64,000 nt of DNA, from the NCBI GenBank assembly GCA_001899145.1, contig MKVF01000018.1:186001-250000 (forward strand). Reading direction: 5' to 3'. A program made the translations under genes and the position numbers. Below the pieces are notes generated by a model. It was given only the letters and a program-made list of their open reading frames with translations. It was not told the DNA's origin and made no database searches. Origin of the DNA: Flavobacteriia bacterium 40-80. Lineage in GTDB: Bacteria > Bacteroidota > Bacteroidia > Flavobacteriales_D > Crocinitomicaceae. Shown here in pieces: positions 34,104-43,900 of the stretch. The first letter of the stretch is position 1; every line of letters starts with the position of its first letter.

Positions 34104-37073
34104 TTACTTTATGATATTCACATGACCGAGATACAATTTTTTGTCATCATTGTATATTACTTTAAATGTAATCTTCCACACATAGATTCCGTCTTGTACT
34201 ATTTGTCCCATGTACGTACCATCCCAGCCATAATCAGCATTTTTTGACTCGAAAATTAATTCGCCCCACCTGTTGTAGATTTCCAGCTGATAGCTCAGAG
34301 GATCGTATCCTGAAGTCATAACAGGCTTAAAAATGTTGTTAAACTCATTCCCATCCGGAGTGAACGCATTGGGAACGTAGAAAATAACTTCTTCCGTGTT
34401 GATGACACGGCTGGTTGTGTCGCTGCAGCCCTTATCACTATAAGCAATAAGCTTGACTGTATAGGATGCGGCATCTTCATTTGAAAATTTATGCACAGGA
34501 TGCTCGGAATGAGCTGCTCCCGAACCATCTCCGAAATCCCATGTATAAGTAGTTGCTCCGGTGCTTGTGTTCGTAAAGGAATAAACTCCGTCATTTCCCG
34601 GGTTGGTTAAAAATGAGGCATCCGGAGCAGGATGAACGCACAGGTGCTCCGTGAAGACAATATTTCCCGTCTGGCAGGAACCGGCAGCGCTGCCGCTTAT
34701 CGTGATATCATAGCATCCCGGAACGTTTGCATTAAGTCCGGGATAATTTGCTAAAGCAATTACTGTTGTATTTTGGTTGGAGGATATTATAACAGGAGCT
34801 CCGTTACCAACAGCGTAAGTGAAAGTATAAGGAGCACTGCCTCCGGTTGCTGTTACAATGGTGGAAGGAATAGCTTCTCCCTGGCAAATACTGATCCGCT
34901 CTGAGAGTGAAATTTCAAAAGTCGAATTGATTACTACCGTTATTGTTGCTGAAGTGGCGCATCCTGTATTATCAGGAGTGAATGTGTAGGTAGTGGTTGC
35001 TGTGCTGTTGATTGCCGGTGACCACGTTCCCGTAGCATTATTATCGGATGTTGCCGGTAATGTGAACGTTGTGCCGGGGCAAACCGGCCCCGGATTGGTA
35101 AATACAGGAACAATTTGATTTTCAATTACGACTGTCATCGTTGTTGAAGAAGCACAGCCCGTATTATCAGGAGTGAATGTGTAAGTTGTTGTTGCCGTGT
35201 TATTTATTGCCGGCGACCATGTTCCTGTGATGCCATTATTTGATGTTTCCGGCAAAGTGAAAGCTGTTCCGGTGCAAACCGGTCCGGGATTAATGAATGT
35301 GGGAATCACCTGGTTGTCAACGGCTACGGTCATTGTTGCAGTAGCAGCGCATCCCGTATTATCGGGAGTGAATGTGTACGTTGTTGTTTGCGTATTATTG
35401 ACTGCCGGTGACCACGTTCCCGTGATATTATTATTTGATGTCGCCGGTAATGTAAAAGCCGTACCGGGACAAATCGGTCCGGGATTGGTGAATGCAGGAA
35501 CAATCGGATGCTCAATTATAACCGTCATTGTTGTAGCAGAGGCGCAGCCTGTATTATCAGGAGTGAACGTGTAAGTTGTTGTTGCTGTATTATTAACTGC
35601 TGGCGACCACGTTCCGGTTATTCCGTTATTTGATGTTGCCGGTAATGTAAAAGCTGTTCCCTGGCAAACCGGCCCGGGATTAGTAAATACAGGGGTAACC
35701 TGATTGTTAATAATAACTGTCATTGTTGTAGCAGAGGCACAGTTCGCGTTATCAGGAGTAAATGTGTACGTTGTTGTTTGTGTATTATTTATTACCGGCA
35801 ACCAAGTTCCGGTGATGCCGTTGCTTGAGATTGTTGGTAATGTAAAGCTTGTCCCGGAACAAACAGGTCCCGGATTGTCAAAGGCTGGTGTAGCTGCCGG
35901 ATTGACAACTACTGTCATTTGCGCCGTTGTCGCACATTGCCCTCCGTCAGGAGTAAATGTATAAGTTGTTGTTGCCATATTATTAGCTGCCGGTGACCAT
36001 GTTCCGGTTACTCCGTTTGAGCTTGCGGGCAATGTGAAATTTGTTCCCACGCAGATAGGCCCGGGATTCGTAAATGTTGGTGTGACCGGAGTTACGGTAA
36101 CTGTAACCTGATCTGTTGATATACAGTTGTTTACATTGTCTGTCACTGTAACCGTATAGGTGGTTGTGCCGGGTGGTGAAGCTACCGGATTTGGGATATC
36201 GGAAGCGTTCAGCGTTTCGGAAGGAGTCCATGAATAAGTTAAATTACCACCTCCCGTATCATTCCCGCAATTTACATGAACAGAATAGTCTTCTATTTCA
36301 TCACTGAAGGTATAAGATCCCTTTTGACTTCCCGTATAACCGGCATAAGGAGCTTCAATCCCCTGTGAGTTGGTGTAGGTGCAGGCGCCATCCGAAGTGA
36401 CAAACGGTGCATTGTCTTTGAAACGGATCCGCATCCTGTAAGCGCCGTAAGGCTGACCGGCTGGGATGGCTATCGGAACATTTGTGATATTGATATTCGG
36501 ATGCGTATTGATTGCCGGGCTTGTATAAACGATTTCAGCAGCAGTAAAAGTACCGCTGTTGTCCCAGTCAATCCAGACCCTGCAAAAATAAGGACGGTTA
36601 TTGTTGAGAGACCTGGCGTTGATGTTCAGATTAAAAGTACTTCCGGCGCAGGCTTCTACAAAATGGGCTGCGCTGTAATTGCTGTACCAGATCGTACTCC
36701 AGGCATTAGGGCCCATCGGATCAACATGCCCCGCATCAACTAAAGTATTTGTATTATTGATATTTATATTACCACCGGTAGTCGTTACATCATTAATATA
36801 AATACCACCTCCCTGTGTCAGTGAATTGCTCTGAAAACGAGCAGTATGCTTACAGGTGGCAGCCAGCGTATAATCAGGATTGGATGGTGTTGGGGAAGGT
36901 ACTTCTCCGAGATTTGCACTTCCGCCGCAGGGAATGGTAATATCCGTTCCGGCATTAACGGAAATGGGAGGATTGCAAAGCGTCTGGGATTTCACATCAT
37001 TTGATAAGAGTAATGATATGAAAACCAGAATCGCGGAGAAATAACTTGTCTTATGTGTACAGATGTTGTTCAT
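34104..37073 (-). CDS. GEVED-domain, six-repeat surface protein with T9SS type B sorting domain
   Basis: This 989-residue protein has a signal peptide near residues 1-29. A GEVED-type domain follows (about 150-270: RVWIDWDNSGTFTAAEIVYT, YRMRIRFKDNAPFV, SDEIEDYSVHVNC), then one Ig-like unit. Six consecutive ~64-residue repeats come next (FTNPGPVC-GT-FTLPATS, NGITGTWSPA, TTTYTFTPDNTGCA), then a PKD unit (YTWDFGDGSG) and the sorting domain (FYVPNAFTPDGNEFNNIFKP, YNRWGELIFE, WDGTYMGQ). The gene is divergent from the Crp/Fnr regulator, with an FNR-like box about 102 bp before its ATG, and is probably first in an operon with the 812-residue protein. Confidence 0.85.
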   Translation of the reverse strand: MNNICTHKTSYFSAILVFISLLLSNDVKSQTLCNPPISVNAGTDITIPCGGSANLGEVPSPTPSNPDYTLAATCKHTARFQSNSLTQGGGIYINDVTTTGGNININNTNTLVDAGHVDPMGPNAWSTIWYSNYSAAHFVEACAGSTFNLNINARSLNNNRPYFCRVWIDWDNSGTFTAAEIVYTSPAINTHPNINITNVPIAIPAGQPYGAYRMRIRFKDNAPFVTSDGACTYTNSQGIEAPYAGYTGSQKGSYTFSDEIEDYSVHVNCGNDTGGGNLTYSWTPSETLNASDIPNPVASPPGTTTYTVTVTDNVNNCISTDQVTVTVTPVTPTFTNPGPICVGTNFTLPASSNGVTGTWSPAANNMATTTYTFTPDGGQCATTAQMTVVVNPAATPAFDNPGPVCSGTSFTLPTISSNGITGTWLPVINNTQTTTYTFTPDNANCASATTMTVIINNQVTPVFTNPGPVCQGTAFTLPATSNNGITGTWSPAVNNTATTTYTFTPDNTGCASATTMTVIIEHPIVPAFTNPGPICPGTAFTLPATSNNNITGTWSPAVNNTQTTTYTFTPDNTGCAATATMTVAVDNQVIPTFINPGPVCTGTAFTLPETSNNGITGTWSPAINNTATTTYTFTPDNTGCASSTTMTVVIENQIVPVFTNPGPVCPGTTFTLPATSDNNATGTWSPAINSTATTTYTFTPDNTGCATSATITVVINSTFEISLSERISICQGEAIPSTIVTATGGSAPYTFTYAVGNGAPVIISSNQNTTVIALANYPGLNANVPGCYDITISGSAAGSCQTGNIVFTEHLCVHPAPDASFLTNPGNDGVYSFTNTSTGATTYTWDFGDGSGAAHSEHPVHKFSNEDAASYTVKLIAYSDKGCSDTTSRVINTEEVIFYVPNAFTPDGNEFNNIFKPVMTSGYDPLSYQLEIYNRWGELIFESKNADYGWDGTYMGQIVQDGIYVWKITFKVIYNDDKKLYLGHVNIIK
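34930..36084 (-). repeat. Six ~192-bp tandem repeats inside the GEVED surface protein gene
   Basis: Each unit encodes about 64 residues beginning P-x-F-T-N-P-G-P and ending T-M-T-V-x-I. Central units are nearly identical in protein, which also makes opposite-frame shadow ORFs long. Related but diverged units (three, 32617-33222) occur in the downstream gene. Confidence 0.88.
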
Positions 37074-37174
37074 GATACAGGTCGTTTATTTCATTTAATA
37101 AAACGATAATACTGACGTTAAACTACGCCTTTTTTTGTTGCTGGGGCGCAAAAAACAGGCGTTCTCCGGGTTAA

Positions 37175-37190
37175 TTTGATGTATATCAAA
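37175..37190. promoter_or_regulatory. FNR-like box in the divergent regulator/surface-protein promoter
   Basis: TTTGATGTATATCAAA has 6-bp perfect arms (TTTGAT/ATCAAA) around GTAT. It lies 87 bp before the Crp/Fnr ATG and about 102 bp before the divergent surface-protein ATG, so it could serve either or both. A TATCTTTA -7-like element at 37231-37238 would place the box about 60 bp upstream of the regulator's transcription start. Confidence 0.7.
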
Positions 37191-37277
37191 AAATAATCAG
37201 ATTGAAACGCCTTTCTAAAAGTTAATGTCGTATCTTTATAAAGTAATCGGTGATTTTTAGCGCTTAAATCTTCAATA

Positions 37278-37856
37278 ATGACGGATCCTGAAATAGTTAA
37301 AGAAACATTTAAAGGTTATCTGCCAATAAGTAATGAACTTGCTGCTGAACTGGCAAAAATTTCCGTTATCCGTTATTTTGGCAGAAATGAAAAGATATAC
37401 ACCGGAGGTTCTGTTGCTGCTTCTGTTGGAATAGTAAGAACAGGGCTGGTTCGTTCATTTATATTAAGCGGTGATAAAGAGATGACCATCTGGTTTGGTG
37501 AAGACGGTGATTTCATCACTTCTTTTCATTCTTTCTTCACAGGAGAAGAAGGTTTTGAAACGATAGAATGTATTGAAGATACATCTGTCCTGATGATTCC
37601 GGTGGAAGATATTAAAGAGCTGATCAGCCAGAATAAGGAAATGCTGTTCTTATATTCCATAATTCTGGAAAAAAGCTATATGTATTGGGAACAGCGGTAT
37701 GTGATCAATCAAATCTATGAATCGGAACAACGATACGCACATTTTTATAACCGCAGTAAGAGCATGGTGCTTAAAATTCCGCTGAAAATTTTATCAAGCT
37801 ACCTGAACATAAGACAGGAAACTTTGAGCAGAATCAGAAAAAGATGGCTGAAATAA
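37278..37856 (+). CDS. Crp/Fnr-family transcriptional regulator
   Basis: This is a 192-residue cytoplasmic DNA-binding protein. Residues ~15-120 form a cyclic-nucleotide-binding-like beta barrel (YFGRNEKIYTGGSVAASVGI, TIWFGEDGDFITSFHSFFTG). A long dimer helix follows, then a C-terminal winged HTH whose recognition helix is RQETLSRIRKRW. E181, S184 and R185 reproduce the E--SR pattern of FNR rather than CRP's RE--GR. Only one Cys is present, so an FNR-type iron-sulfur cluster is excluded; canonical cAMP-binding residues are not obvious. It sits inside the surface-protein island with a matching TTGAT-N4-ATCAA box upstream of itself, which suggests autoregulation and control of its neighbours (inference). 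Confidence 0.88.
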   Translation: MTDPEIVKETFKGYLPISNELAAELAKISVIRYFGRNEKIYTGGSVAASVGIVRTGLVRSFILSGDKEMTIWFGEDGDFITSFHSFFTGEEGFETIECIEDTSVLMIPVEDIKELISQNKEMLFLYSIILEKSYMYWEQRYVINQIYESEQRYAHFYNRSKSMVLKIPLKILSSYLNIRQETLSRIRKRWLK

Positions 37857-37900
37857 TTAGTTGGAAATGTGTCAGCTCGCCTCTTATTAACATATAAAAT

Positions 37901-37945
37901 CATGCTGTCATAAAATCCTAAGGTCATAATATCATAATGCTCAAA
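37901..37945. repeat. Short 3'-flank repeat, copy C (diverged)
   Basis: CATAAAATCCTAAGGTCATAATATCATAATG lies just past the stop of the minus-strand T9SS gene at 37957 and resembles copies A and B in the TCCTAA and AATATCAT blocks. Confidence 0.3.
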
Positions 37946-37956
37946 TGTCCAAAAAT

Positions 37957-40611
37957 CTACTGCCCTCTTTCCAGGTGAAAGAAACCGTGGCCTTCATATA
38001 GCTTATCTGCAAAATCCGTTATCTTGTACTTATAGAAATAGACTCCATCAGGAGAATTACCTCCGTCCCAGGTGTCTGCCGGTTTTTCAAGTCTGACCAT
38101 TGTATTTCCCCAGCGGTTGTAAATTTCCACATATACTGTTTTTGCATTGGTGGTGCCGATATAAAACTCATCATTGACATTGTCGCCGTTTGGAGTAAAC
38201 ACATTCGGGACATGGATCAGGATACCCGGTGCTGTTACGGAAATCGTTGCTTTTGCTGTATCCTTACATTCCCCGTTGCTTGCAACCAGGATAACCTCAT
38301 AAATTCCCGTTTCGCTGTATGTTGAAGAAACATTCAGATTTGAAGAAGTGCTCGATTGCCCGTTCCCGAAATTCCAGATATAGCTTACCGCATTAATGGA
38401 TGTGTTTTCAAATACAACTTCCAAAGGAGCTTCGCCGGTGGTTACTGATGGAGTGAAATTCGCATCCGGTCCGGATAAAACAGTTATGGTTACGTAGCTT
38501 GTTCCCGTACACCCGAAAGAAGATGTCCCGGTAACAGCATAAGTTGTTGTTGCTGAGGGTGAAGCTGCTACTGTTGAACTGGTAGTCGTGTTTAAACCTG
38601 TTGCCGGAGTCCATATATAGGTATCCGCTCCGTTTGCTGTTAAGCTGACAGAAGCACCAGCGCAAATGGTCTGATCTGGTGAGGTATTGACATCGGGTAA
38701 CGGATGAACCGTCAGGCTGATCATTGTAGTATCGCTGCAGCTTCCGTCAGAGGCTATCAGATAGATGTTCCGGTCAGAAGTTAACGTGACCGTCTGGGCA
38801 TCCTGATTTGAAACCGGGTAATATCCTGAACCGGTGTTCCAATAATAAGTAGTGGAATTGGTGCTTCCATTGCTTAAAACGAATGTTGCAGGGCTGCATC
38901 CCTGTGTTTTGTCCGCAATGATTACTGCGGAAGGACTGTTGATTCCCTGCACAAAAATGCTGTCCTTATCGGTGCAGCCGTTATCCTGAACACTGAAATA
39001 ATACCAGCCTGAACTCAGATTATTGAAGACAGTAGAATGAGAAACGTTACTGCTGTTCGTTCCCGGCCCTGACCAGGTATAAACGGCATTACCCGAAACA
39101 TTAGAAGTATAAGCTGTTACGGAACCCGTATTGGAACACGCGATGGTGTGTGTTGCTGTGAGGCTGTCAATGATTGAAGGTTCATTGAATGTAACTGTAA
39201 CAGTATCTGTTTTCTGGCTTCCGCAGGCATCTGTTGCAGTGACGTAATACTGCTGGGTACCGGAGCTGGTTACGGTGATAGTAGTGGAGCTCCCGTTGGC
39301 TCCGTTGCTCCAGCTGTAAGTATAAGGTGTTGCTCCTCCTGAAGCTGTTGCTGTCAGGGTCGCAGTGTTACCCGTGCAGGGTATGGTTACATCCGGTGCG
39401 GAAAGCTGAATAGGAGCAGGATCCTGAATCCGGATGATGATAGCCCCGGAAGACGTTTGTCCACAGGAATTAGACTGGCTCATGGTAATGATCAGGGAAT
39501 CCAGCCCGCTTCCTGACGGAAGGGCTGTAACCGGTATGACGACACTGTCCTGTCCCGTTTGAAAGACAACAGGATTGGGGATCGGTGTATAATCCACTCC
39601 GGAAACAGCGGAGCCCGATGTCTGATAATTAACAGTCAGCACGGAATCCAGCCCGGACGATCTTGTGAAAACAAGATTTGTTCCGGAGCAGCCTCTGACC
39701 AGCGTTACATCATCGGAGGCTGCCGTTCCTGTCAATAAAGATATATCAACCGGTGCTTCAGAGAATAGAGAACCTCCTTTTAAAAATACGCCGGAATCAT
39801 AACTTTGATCAGATGCGTCGCCAATAGCTATTTTTAAGTGATAGGTCTGTCCGCACTGTACTTGTGCTTTAGCAGTTAAGCTGACGGTATAGCCATCGTA
39901 TTCGATATATTGAGGATTATTCCTATACGGAGCGATAGTTGTCCCGTTTCCCGGGTCTCCGTTATAGACAAAATAAGCGGAATTACTCATCGCGTTAACA
40001 TTGTTAATGGTAACGGGAATGGAAGTGTTCGGGATCAGTGCGAGATTGGTGGCATTGTTACTGAATGTACCGCTGATTCCGGGACCGCTCAGAAAGAAGC
40101 CGAAAGCATCGTTGTAGCTGCTTCCGACATATTCGGGATATTCTTCCGAGCCGAAAATATATTTGAATTCTATGGAAGGGCCTTGTGGTATGAAATCGAA
40201 TTCCAGTATTGCCTTATCTTTGATAGAGGATCCTGCCAGTATCTGTAAATCCGGATCGGTGCTCGTATTTCCGATATATCCTCCTATCCCGCACGCATAA
40301 GGTTCATCATTAGGTCCTATAGCGGTTTTGGCTTCTCCTGTGGATAAGATAATTCCGTTATCCATTCCCTGATTGGTAAAGAGCACTGTATTCGTGGAAT
40401 TGAAGCTTCCCATCTGACGGTTTGCTCCTGTAAAAGTTACATTTGAGATAGTGATTCCTGAACCAACCAGGTTAGTTTGTACAAACTGCTGAAGATTGGA
40501 TCCTGTCCCGTTATTTCCTGTTCCGTTGTTATAAGGGGAAACGGTCAGCTGAGCATATATAAGAGATGTAAAGTGAAGAGACAGGAATAAAAAAAGTTGT
40601 TTCATCTGCAT
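37957..40611 (-). CDS. Choice-of-anchor L domain protein with T9SS type B sorting domain
   Basis: This is an 884-residue secreted protein. The signal peptide ends near LIYAQ. Residues ~25-290 match the choice-of-anchor L domain (LQQFVQTNLVGSGITISNVT, NQGMDNGIILSTG, FKYIFGSEEYPEYV, YNDAFGFFLSGPG). Several Ig-like/SprB-type units follow, then a PKD unit (YIWNFGNGQSST) and a type B sorting domain (HVPNVFTPNGDNVNDEFYIG, YNRWGNTM, WDGGNSPDGVYFYKYKI). The C-terminus is almost the same as that of the 31.6-kb protein (GHGFFHLER). It is convergent with the Crp/Fnr gene, and its 5' side faces the FNR-like box at 40.8 kb. Start at Met1 or Met3. Confidence 0.85.
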   Translation of the reverse strand: MQMKQLFLFLSLHFTSLIYAQLTVSPYNNGTGNNGTGSNLQQFVQTNLVGSGITISNVTFTGANRQMGSFNSTNTVLFTNQGMDNGIILSTGEAKTAIGPNDEPYACGIGGYIGNTSTDPDLQILAGSSIKDKAILEFDFIPQGPSIEFKYIFGSEEYPEYVGSSYNDAFGFFLSGPGISGTFSNNATNLALIPNTSIPVTINNVNAMSNSAYFVYNGDPGNGTTIAPYRNNPQYIEYDGYTVSLTAKAQVQCGQTYHLKIAIGDASDQSYDSGVFLKGGSLFSEAPVDISLLTGTAASDDVTLVRGCSGTNLVFTRSSGLDSVLTVNYQTSGSAVSGVDYTPIPNPVVFQTGQDSVVIPVTALPSGSGLDSLIITMSQSNSCGQTSSGAIIIRIQDPAPIQLSAPDVTIPCTGNTATLTATASGGATPYTYSWSNGANGSSTTITVTSSGTQQYYVTATDACGSQKTDTVTVTFNEPSIIDSLTATHTIACSNTGSVTAYTSNVSGNAVYTWSGPGTNSSNVSHSTVFNNLSSGWYYFSVQDNGCTDKDSIFVQGINSPSAVIIADKTQGCSPATFVLSNGSTNSTTYYWNTGSGYYPVSNQDAQTVTLTSDRNIYLIASDGSCSDTTMISLTVHPLPDVNTSPDQTICAGASVSLTANGADTYIWTPATGLNTTTSSTVAASPSATTTYAVTGTSSFGCTGTSYVTITVLSGPDANFTPSVTTGEAPLEVVFENTSINAVSYIWNFGNGQSSTSSNLNVSSTYSETGIYEVILVASNGECKDTAKATISVTAPGILIHVPNVFTPNGDNVNDEFYIGTTNAKTVYVEIYNRWGNTMVRLEKPADTWDGGNSPDGVYFYKYKITDFADKLYEGHGFFHLERGQ

Positions 40612-40967
40612 AAAGTTTAAGCCTTCCCTGAGGTTGGCTTTGAATGTGAATTTTTGTAATGTGTTGTAAATGTTTTTTTAAGGTAGTTAATGTTTGCTTC
40701 ATGCCCTGTGAAACCTGCTTGAAGACCTCACTGATCAATGCCTAAATTTACGCTATTTCGATAATATTAAAATCGTTCCGTACTTGTTTTTTGATATACA
40801 TCAAATAATTCAGAACCTCATTAGCTATTTCATTGCTAACCAATTAAAAGTAACATACATTTATTCAAACTTCTACAAATTAATGCTCAGTCAGCAGGAG
40901 TTTTTCTAATAGAGAAATGATGAGGTGGCAGTTTTATTTTAATACTTATTTCTGAAATTATATTTAT
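40612..40967. other. Divergent intergenic region between two surface-protein genes
   Basis: It holds an FNR-like box at 40790-40805. On the minus strand TAAATTTA at 40743-40750 is a weak -7-like element that would put the box about 60 bp upstream of transcription start. No gene or RNA is seen. Confidence 0.5.
40790..40805. promoter_or_regulatory. FNR-like box between the 38-kb and 41-kb surface-protein genes
   Basis: TTTGATATACATCAAA has perfect 6-bp arms around ATAC. It lies 162 bp before the ATG of the plus-strand Gly-rich adhesin and 178 bp before the minus-strand choice-of-anchor L gene. Confidence 0.68.
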
Positions 40968-43900
40968 ATGAGAATTTACTTAAATTATACCGCTCTTTTT
41001 ATTTCGATCCTGCTTCTCTGGGGAAACAGCAGCGCGCAGACAACAGAGGTGTTTTCTTATACGGGAAGCGAACAATCCTGGACGGTACCTGCAGGCGTTA
41101 CATCTATTGATGTAAAACTATGGGGTGCTGGCGGCGGCGGTGAATATAATTTCTCTTCTGGAGGTTCAGGAGCATTTGTTAAAGGAACTTTGGCAGTTAA
41201 TAGTGGAGAAACTTATAAAATTGTTGTTGGCGGTGGAGGTATAAAAGCCAATACTTCAGGAACTGCTAATGGTGGTTATGGTGGAGGCGGGAAAAGTGGA
41301 AATTACTCAGCTGGAGGTGGTGGCTATTCCGGAATTTTTATTAATTCAGTAACACAAGCAAATACTAAAGCCATTGCTGGTGGCGGTGGAGGCAGTGCTC
41401 CCAGTGCTGCAACGACGAGAGGTGGTGCAGGCGGAGGCCCGAATGGAACTCAGGGTGGAAATACTGGCGGTGGTGGTGGAACTACATCAGCAGGTGGGGC
41501 AGCAAGTGGGAATAGTTCTACAGCTGGATCTCTCTTATCAGGAGGTAATGGTGGATCAGGCGGCGGCGGTGGTGGTGGTTATTTTGGCGGTGGCGGCGGC
41601 GGAAATAACAAGGCTGGTGGTGGAGGATCATCGTTCACTACACCACTTACTTCGGTTACCAATACGGTTGGTACTGTTAGGACTGACGGAGCAACTGCTC
41701 AAGCTCCGGGAAGTGGTGAGAGCGGATATGTTGCGGGGGTTGGAAATGGCGGTAAGACAAAGGCTGACGGAGGAAATGGTTTGATTATCATTACTTACAC
41801 GGTAAGTATATCCGCAGACTATTTTTGTGAATTATCCAATATCTCCAAAACAACCTGGTGTGCCGGTGAAACGGCAAATGTCAACATAAAAGTAAAAAAC
41901 GCAGGTACTCAAAACTGGACAGCAGGTGATAACGTTAAATTAATTGCCAAATGGGATAATGGTTCCTGGGTGGAAGGAAGCGCTATTACATTAAATGCAG
42001 GAGCAGATAATACCTATTCGGTAAGTATGACCGCTCCGGCGACAGGTACACATACCCTTTCGTTCGATTTGAAAAAAGGAAGTGATATGTTTTCGGCTAA
42101 TACAAATGGAATTGGTCCGGGAAATTCTGTTTTATCAAATAATGCGATCACAGTAAATGGTTTGCCAACGGCTAATGCAGGAGGAAATAAATCTGTGAGT
42201 TGTCTGGGAAGTGTTCAGCTGGGAATAAATGCAAATATTGCTTCGATGGCTGCATCATGTACTAATAATACGAATCTTACCAATGCCGGAGGAACTCAAG
42301 GTATAACTTTAGTTAAAACGCCTGATTTTGAAAATGCCACATCAGCAACGTACAATTATAATGATTACGCATCCAATATAATGACAGCAGTTCAGGGTAG
42401 TTCATTTAATTTAGAGTTAACTGTTTCGGGAAGCCCGAAATATTACGGCGTATGGATTGATTGGAATAATGACGGAACATTTCAAGCTGGTGAATTTATT
42501 GCAAATGGTCAGATAAGCTCAGGTAGTGCAGTAGTTATTCCTGTAACTGTTCCTGTATCGGCAGCTTCGGCAAATTGCAGAATGAGAATAAGAACTCAGG
42601 GAACTTCCTTTAGTTCCGGAAATGCCTGTACTAAGCTCTACGCTGAAACGGAAGATTACACTGTCAGAGTAGGAAATTCTTACACCTATTCATGGTCTCC
42701 GTCAGATTTTTTAAATGCTGTAAATATATCTGATCCGACAGTTACCAATATTACGGAAAATAAAACTTATACATTAGAAGTGACCGATACCAAAACTGGT
42801 TGTAAGGCAACAGACAATGCGGCTGTTACAGTGACACCTTCTTCTTTGACATCCTCGCTTGCTGTTTCAAGTAATAACATCTGTCATGGCTCGTCAGTTA
42901 CGCTTTCAGGTACAGTTTCAAATGCTTCAGGTTCCTGGACTCTTGATTTGTCTAACGGTGGAGGAGCGGTAAGTGGAACAGGAAATAGTTCCTGGTCAAA
43001 AAGTGTAACGCCTGCGGCTACTACCACTTATTCCATTTCTTCGATTACAGGTGGAGGTTGTGCAGGAGCTGCAGCTGCTACACAAACGGTTACATTACCG
43101 TCAAAAGGAACGGCTTTAGCCGGCAATAACGAAGAAGCAACATGTTACCTGAGCGGAAATAACCCGGTTTATTTCTATGCACCATCTGGAAATTACATCG
43201 GTTCCATTAATCCGAATGGCAGGACAGGATCAGTGACCATGAGCACTATTGTCGGTTCCCCTGCGATTCAGGGTGCGTGCGATGTGCCTTCAGATCCGAA
43301 ATACCTGACTGCTTACATGGGAAGAGTTACCCATGTGGACGGCAGCGGTCTGGCAGGAACAGGCGATGTAGATGTGATACTGGCTTACAGCAATAGTGAG
43401 CTTTTAGCCTTACAGGGAGAAGCCGGTGATGGAACGGGAGGTTCCACACCTGGTAACACGGTAGATGATATTACCGATCTGGCTAATCCTTTGCTGGGAA
43501 TTACAAAAGTGGGAGGAGATGGCAGCCTTTGTTCCGGAAACAATGTCAGCTATCTTTCAACCGGAGGCGGAGTTCTGAATGTTACTCCTGCTATTAGTGA
43601 TGCCCGTTATGTCAGCTTTAGTGTTCCTGATTTCTCCAGCTTCTATATGCACGGAGCAAATGCTAATTCTCCTCTTCCGATCACTTTAACCAGTTTCACA
43701 GTATTCTGTGAAGATAAAATAAATCTGATGTGGAAAACCGCAACGGAGACCAATGTGAGCCATTTTGAGATCCTGCGCTCACGCAACGGACAACTATGGG
43801 AAGTAGTAACAACGGTAGATGCTGTTGGAAATTCCACTACAGAGAACAGCTATATAACAACTGATGCGACAGGAATGGAAACGATGTATTACAAGCTGCG

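Noticed and set aside
35197-35574. 125-aa plus-strand ORF opposite the GEVED surface protein
   Set aside because: It is an antisense shadow created by the tandem repeats; its own sequence is repetitive in register with them.
37278-37856. Oxygen-sensing FNR
   Set aside because: Only one Cys is present, so a 4Fe-4S sensor cluster is not possible; only the DNA-recognition pattern is FNR-like.
41374-41784. 136-aa ORF inside the Gly-rich adhesin gene
   Set aside because: It is an out-of-frame shadow of GGN-rich codons, giving a low-complexity V/L/A/E product.
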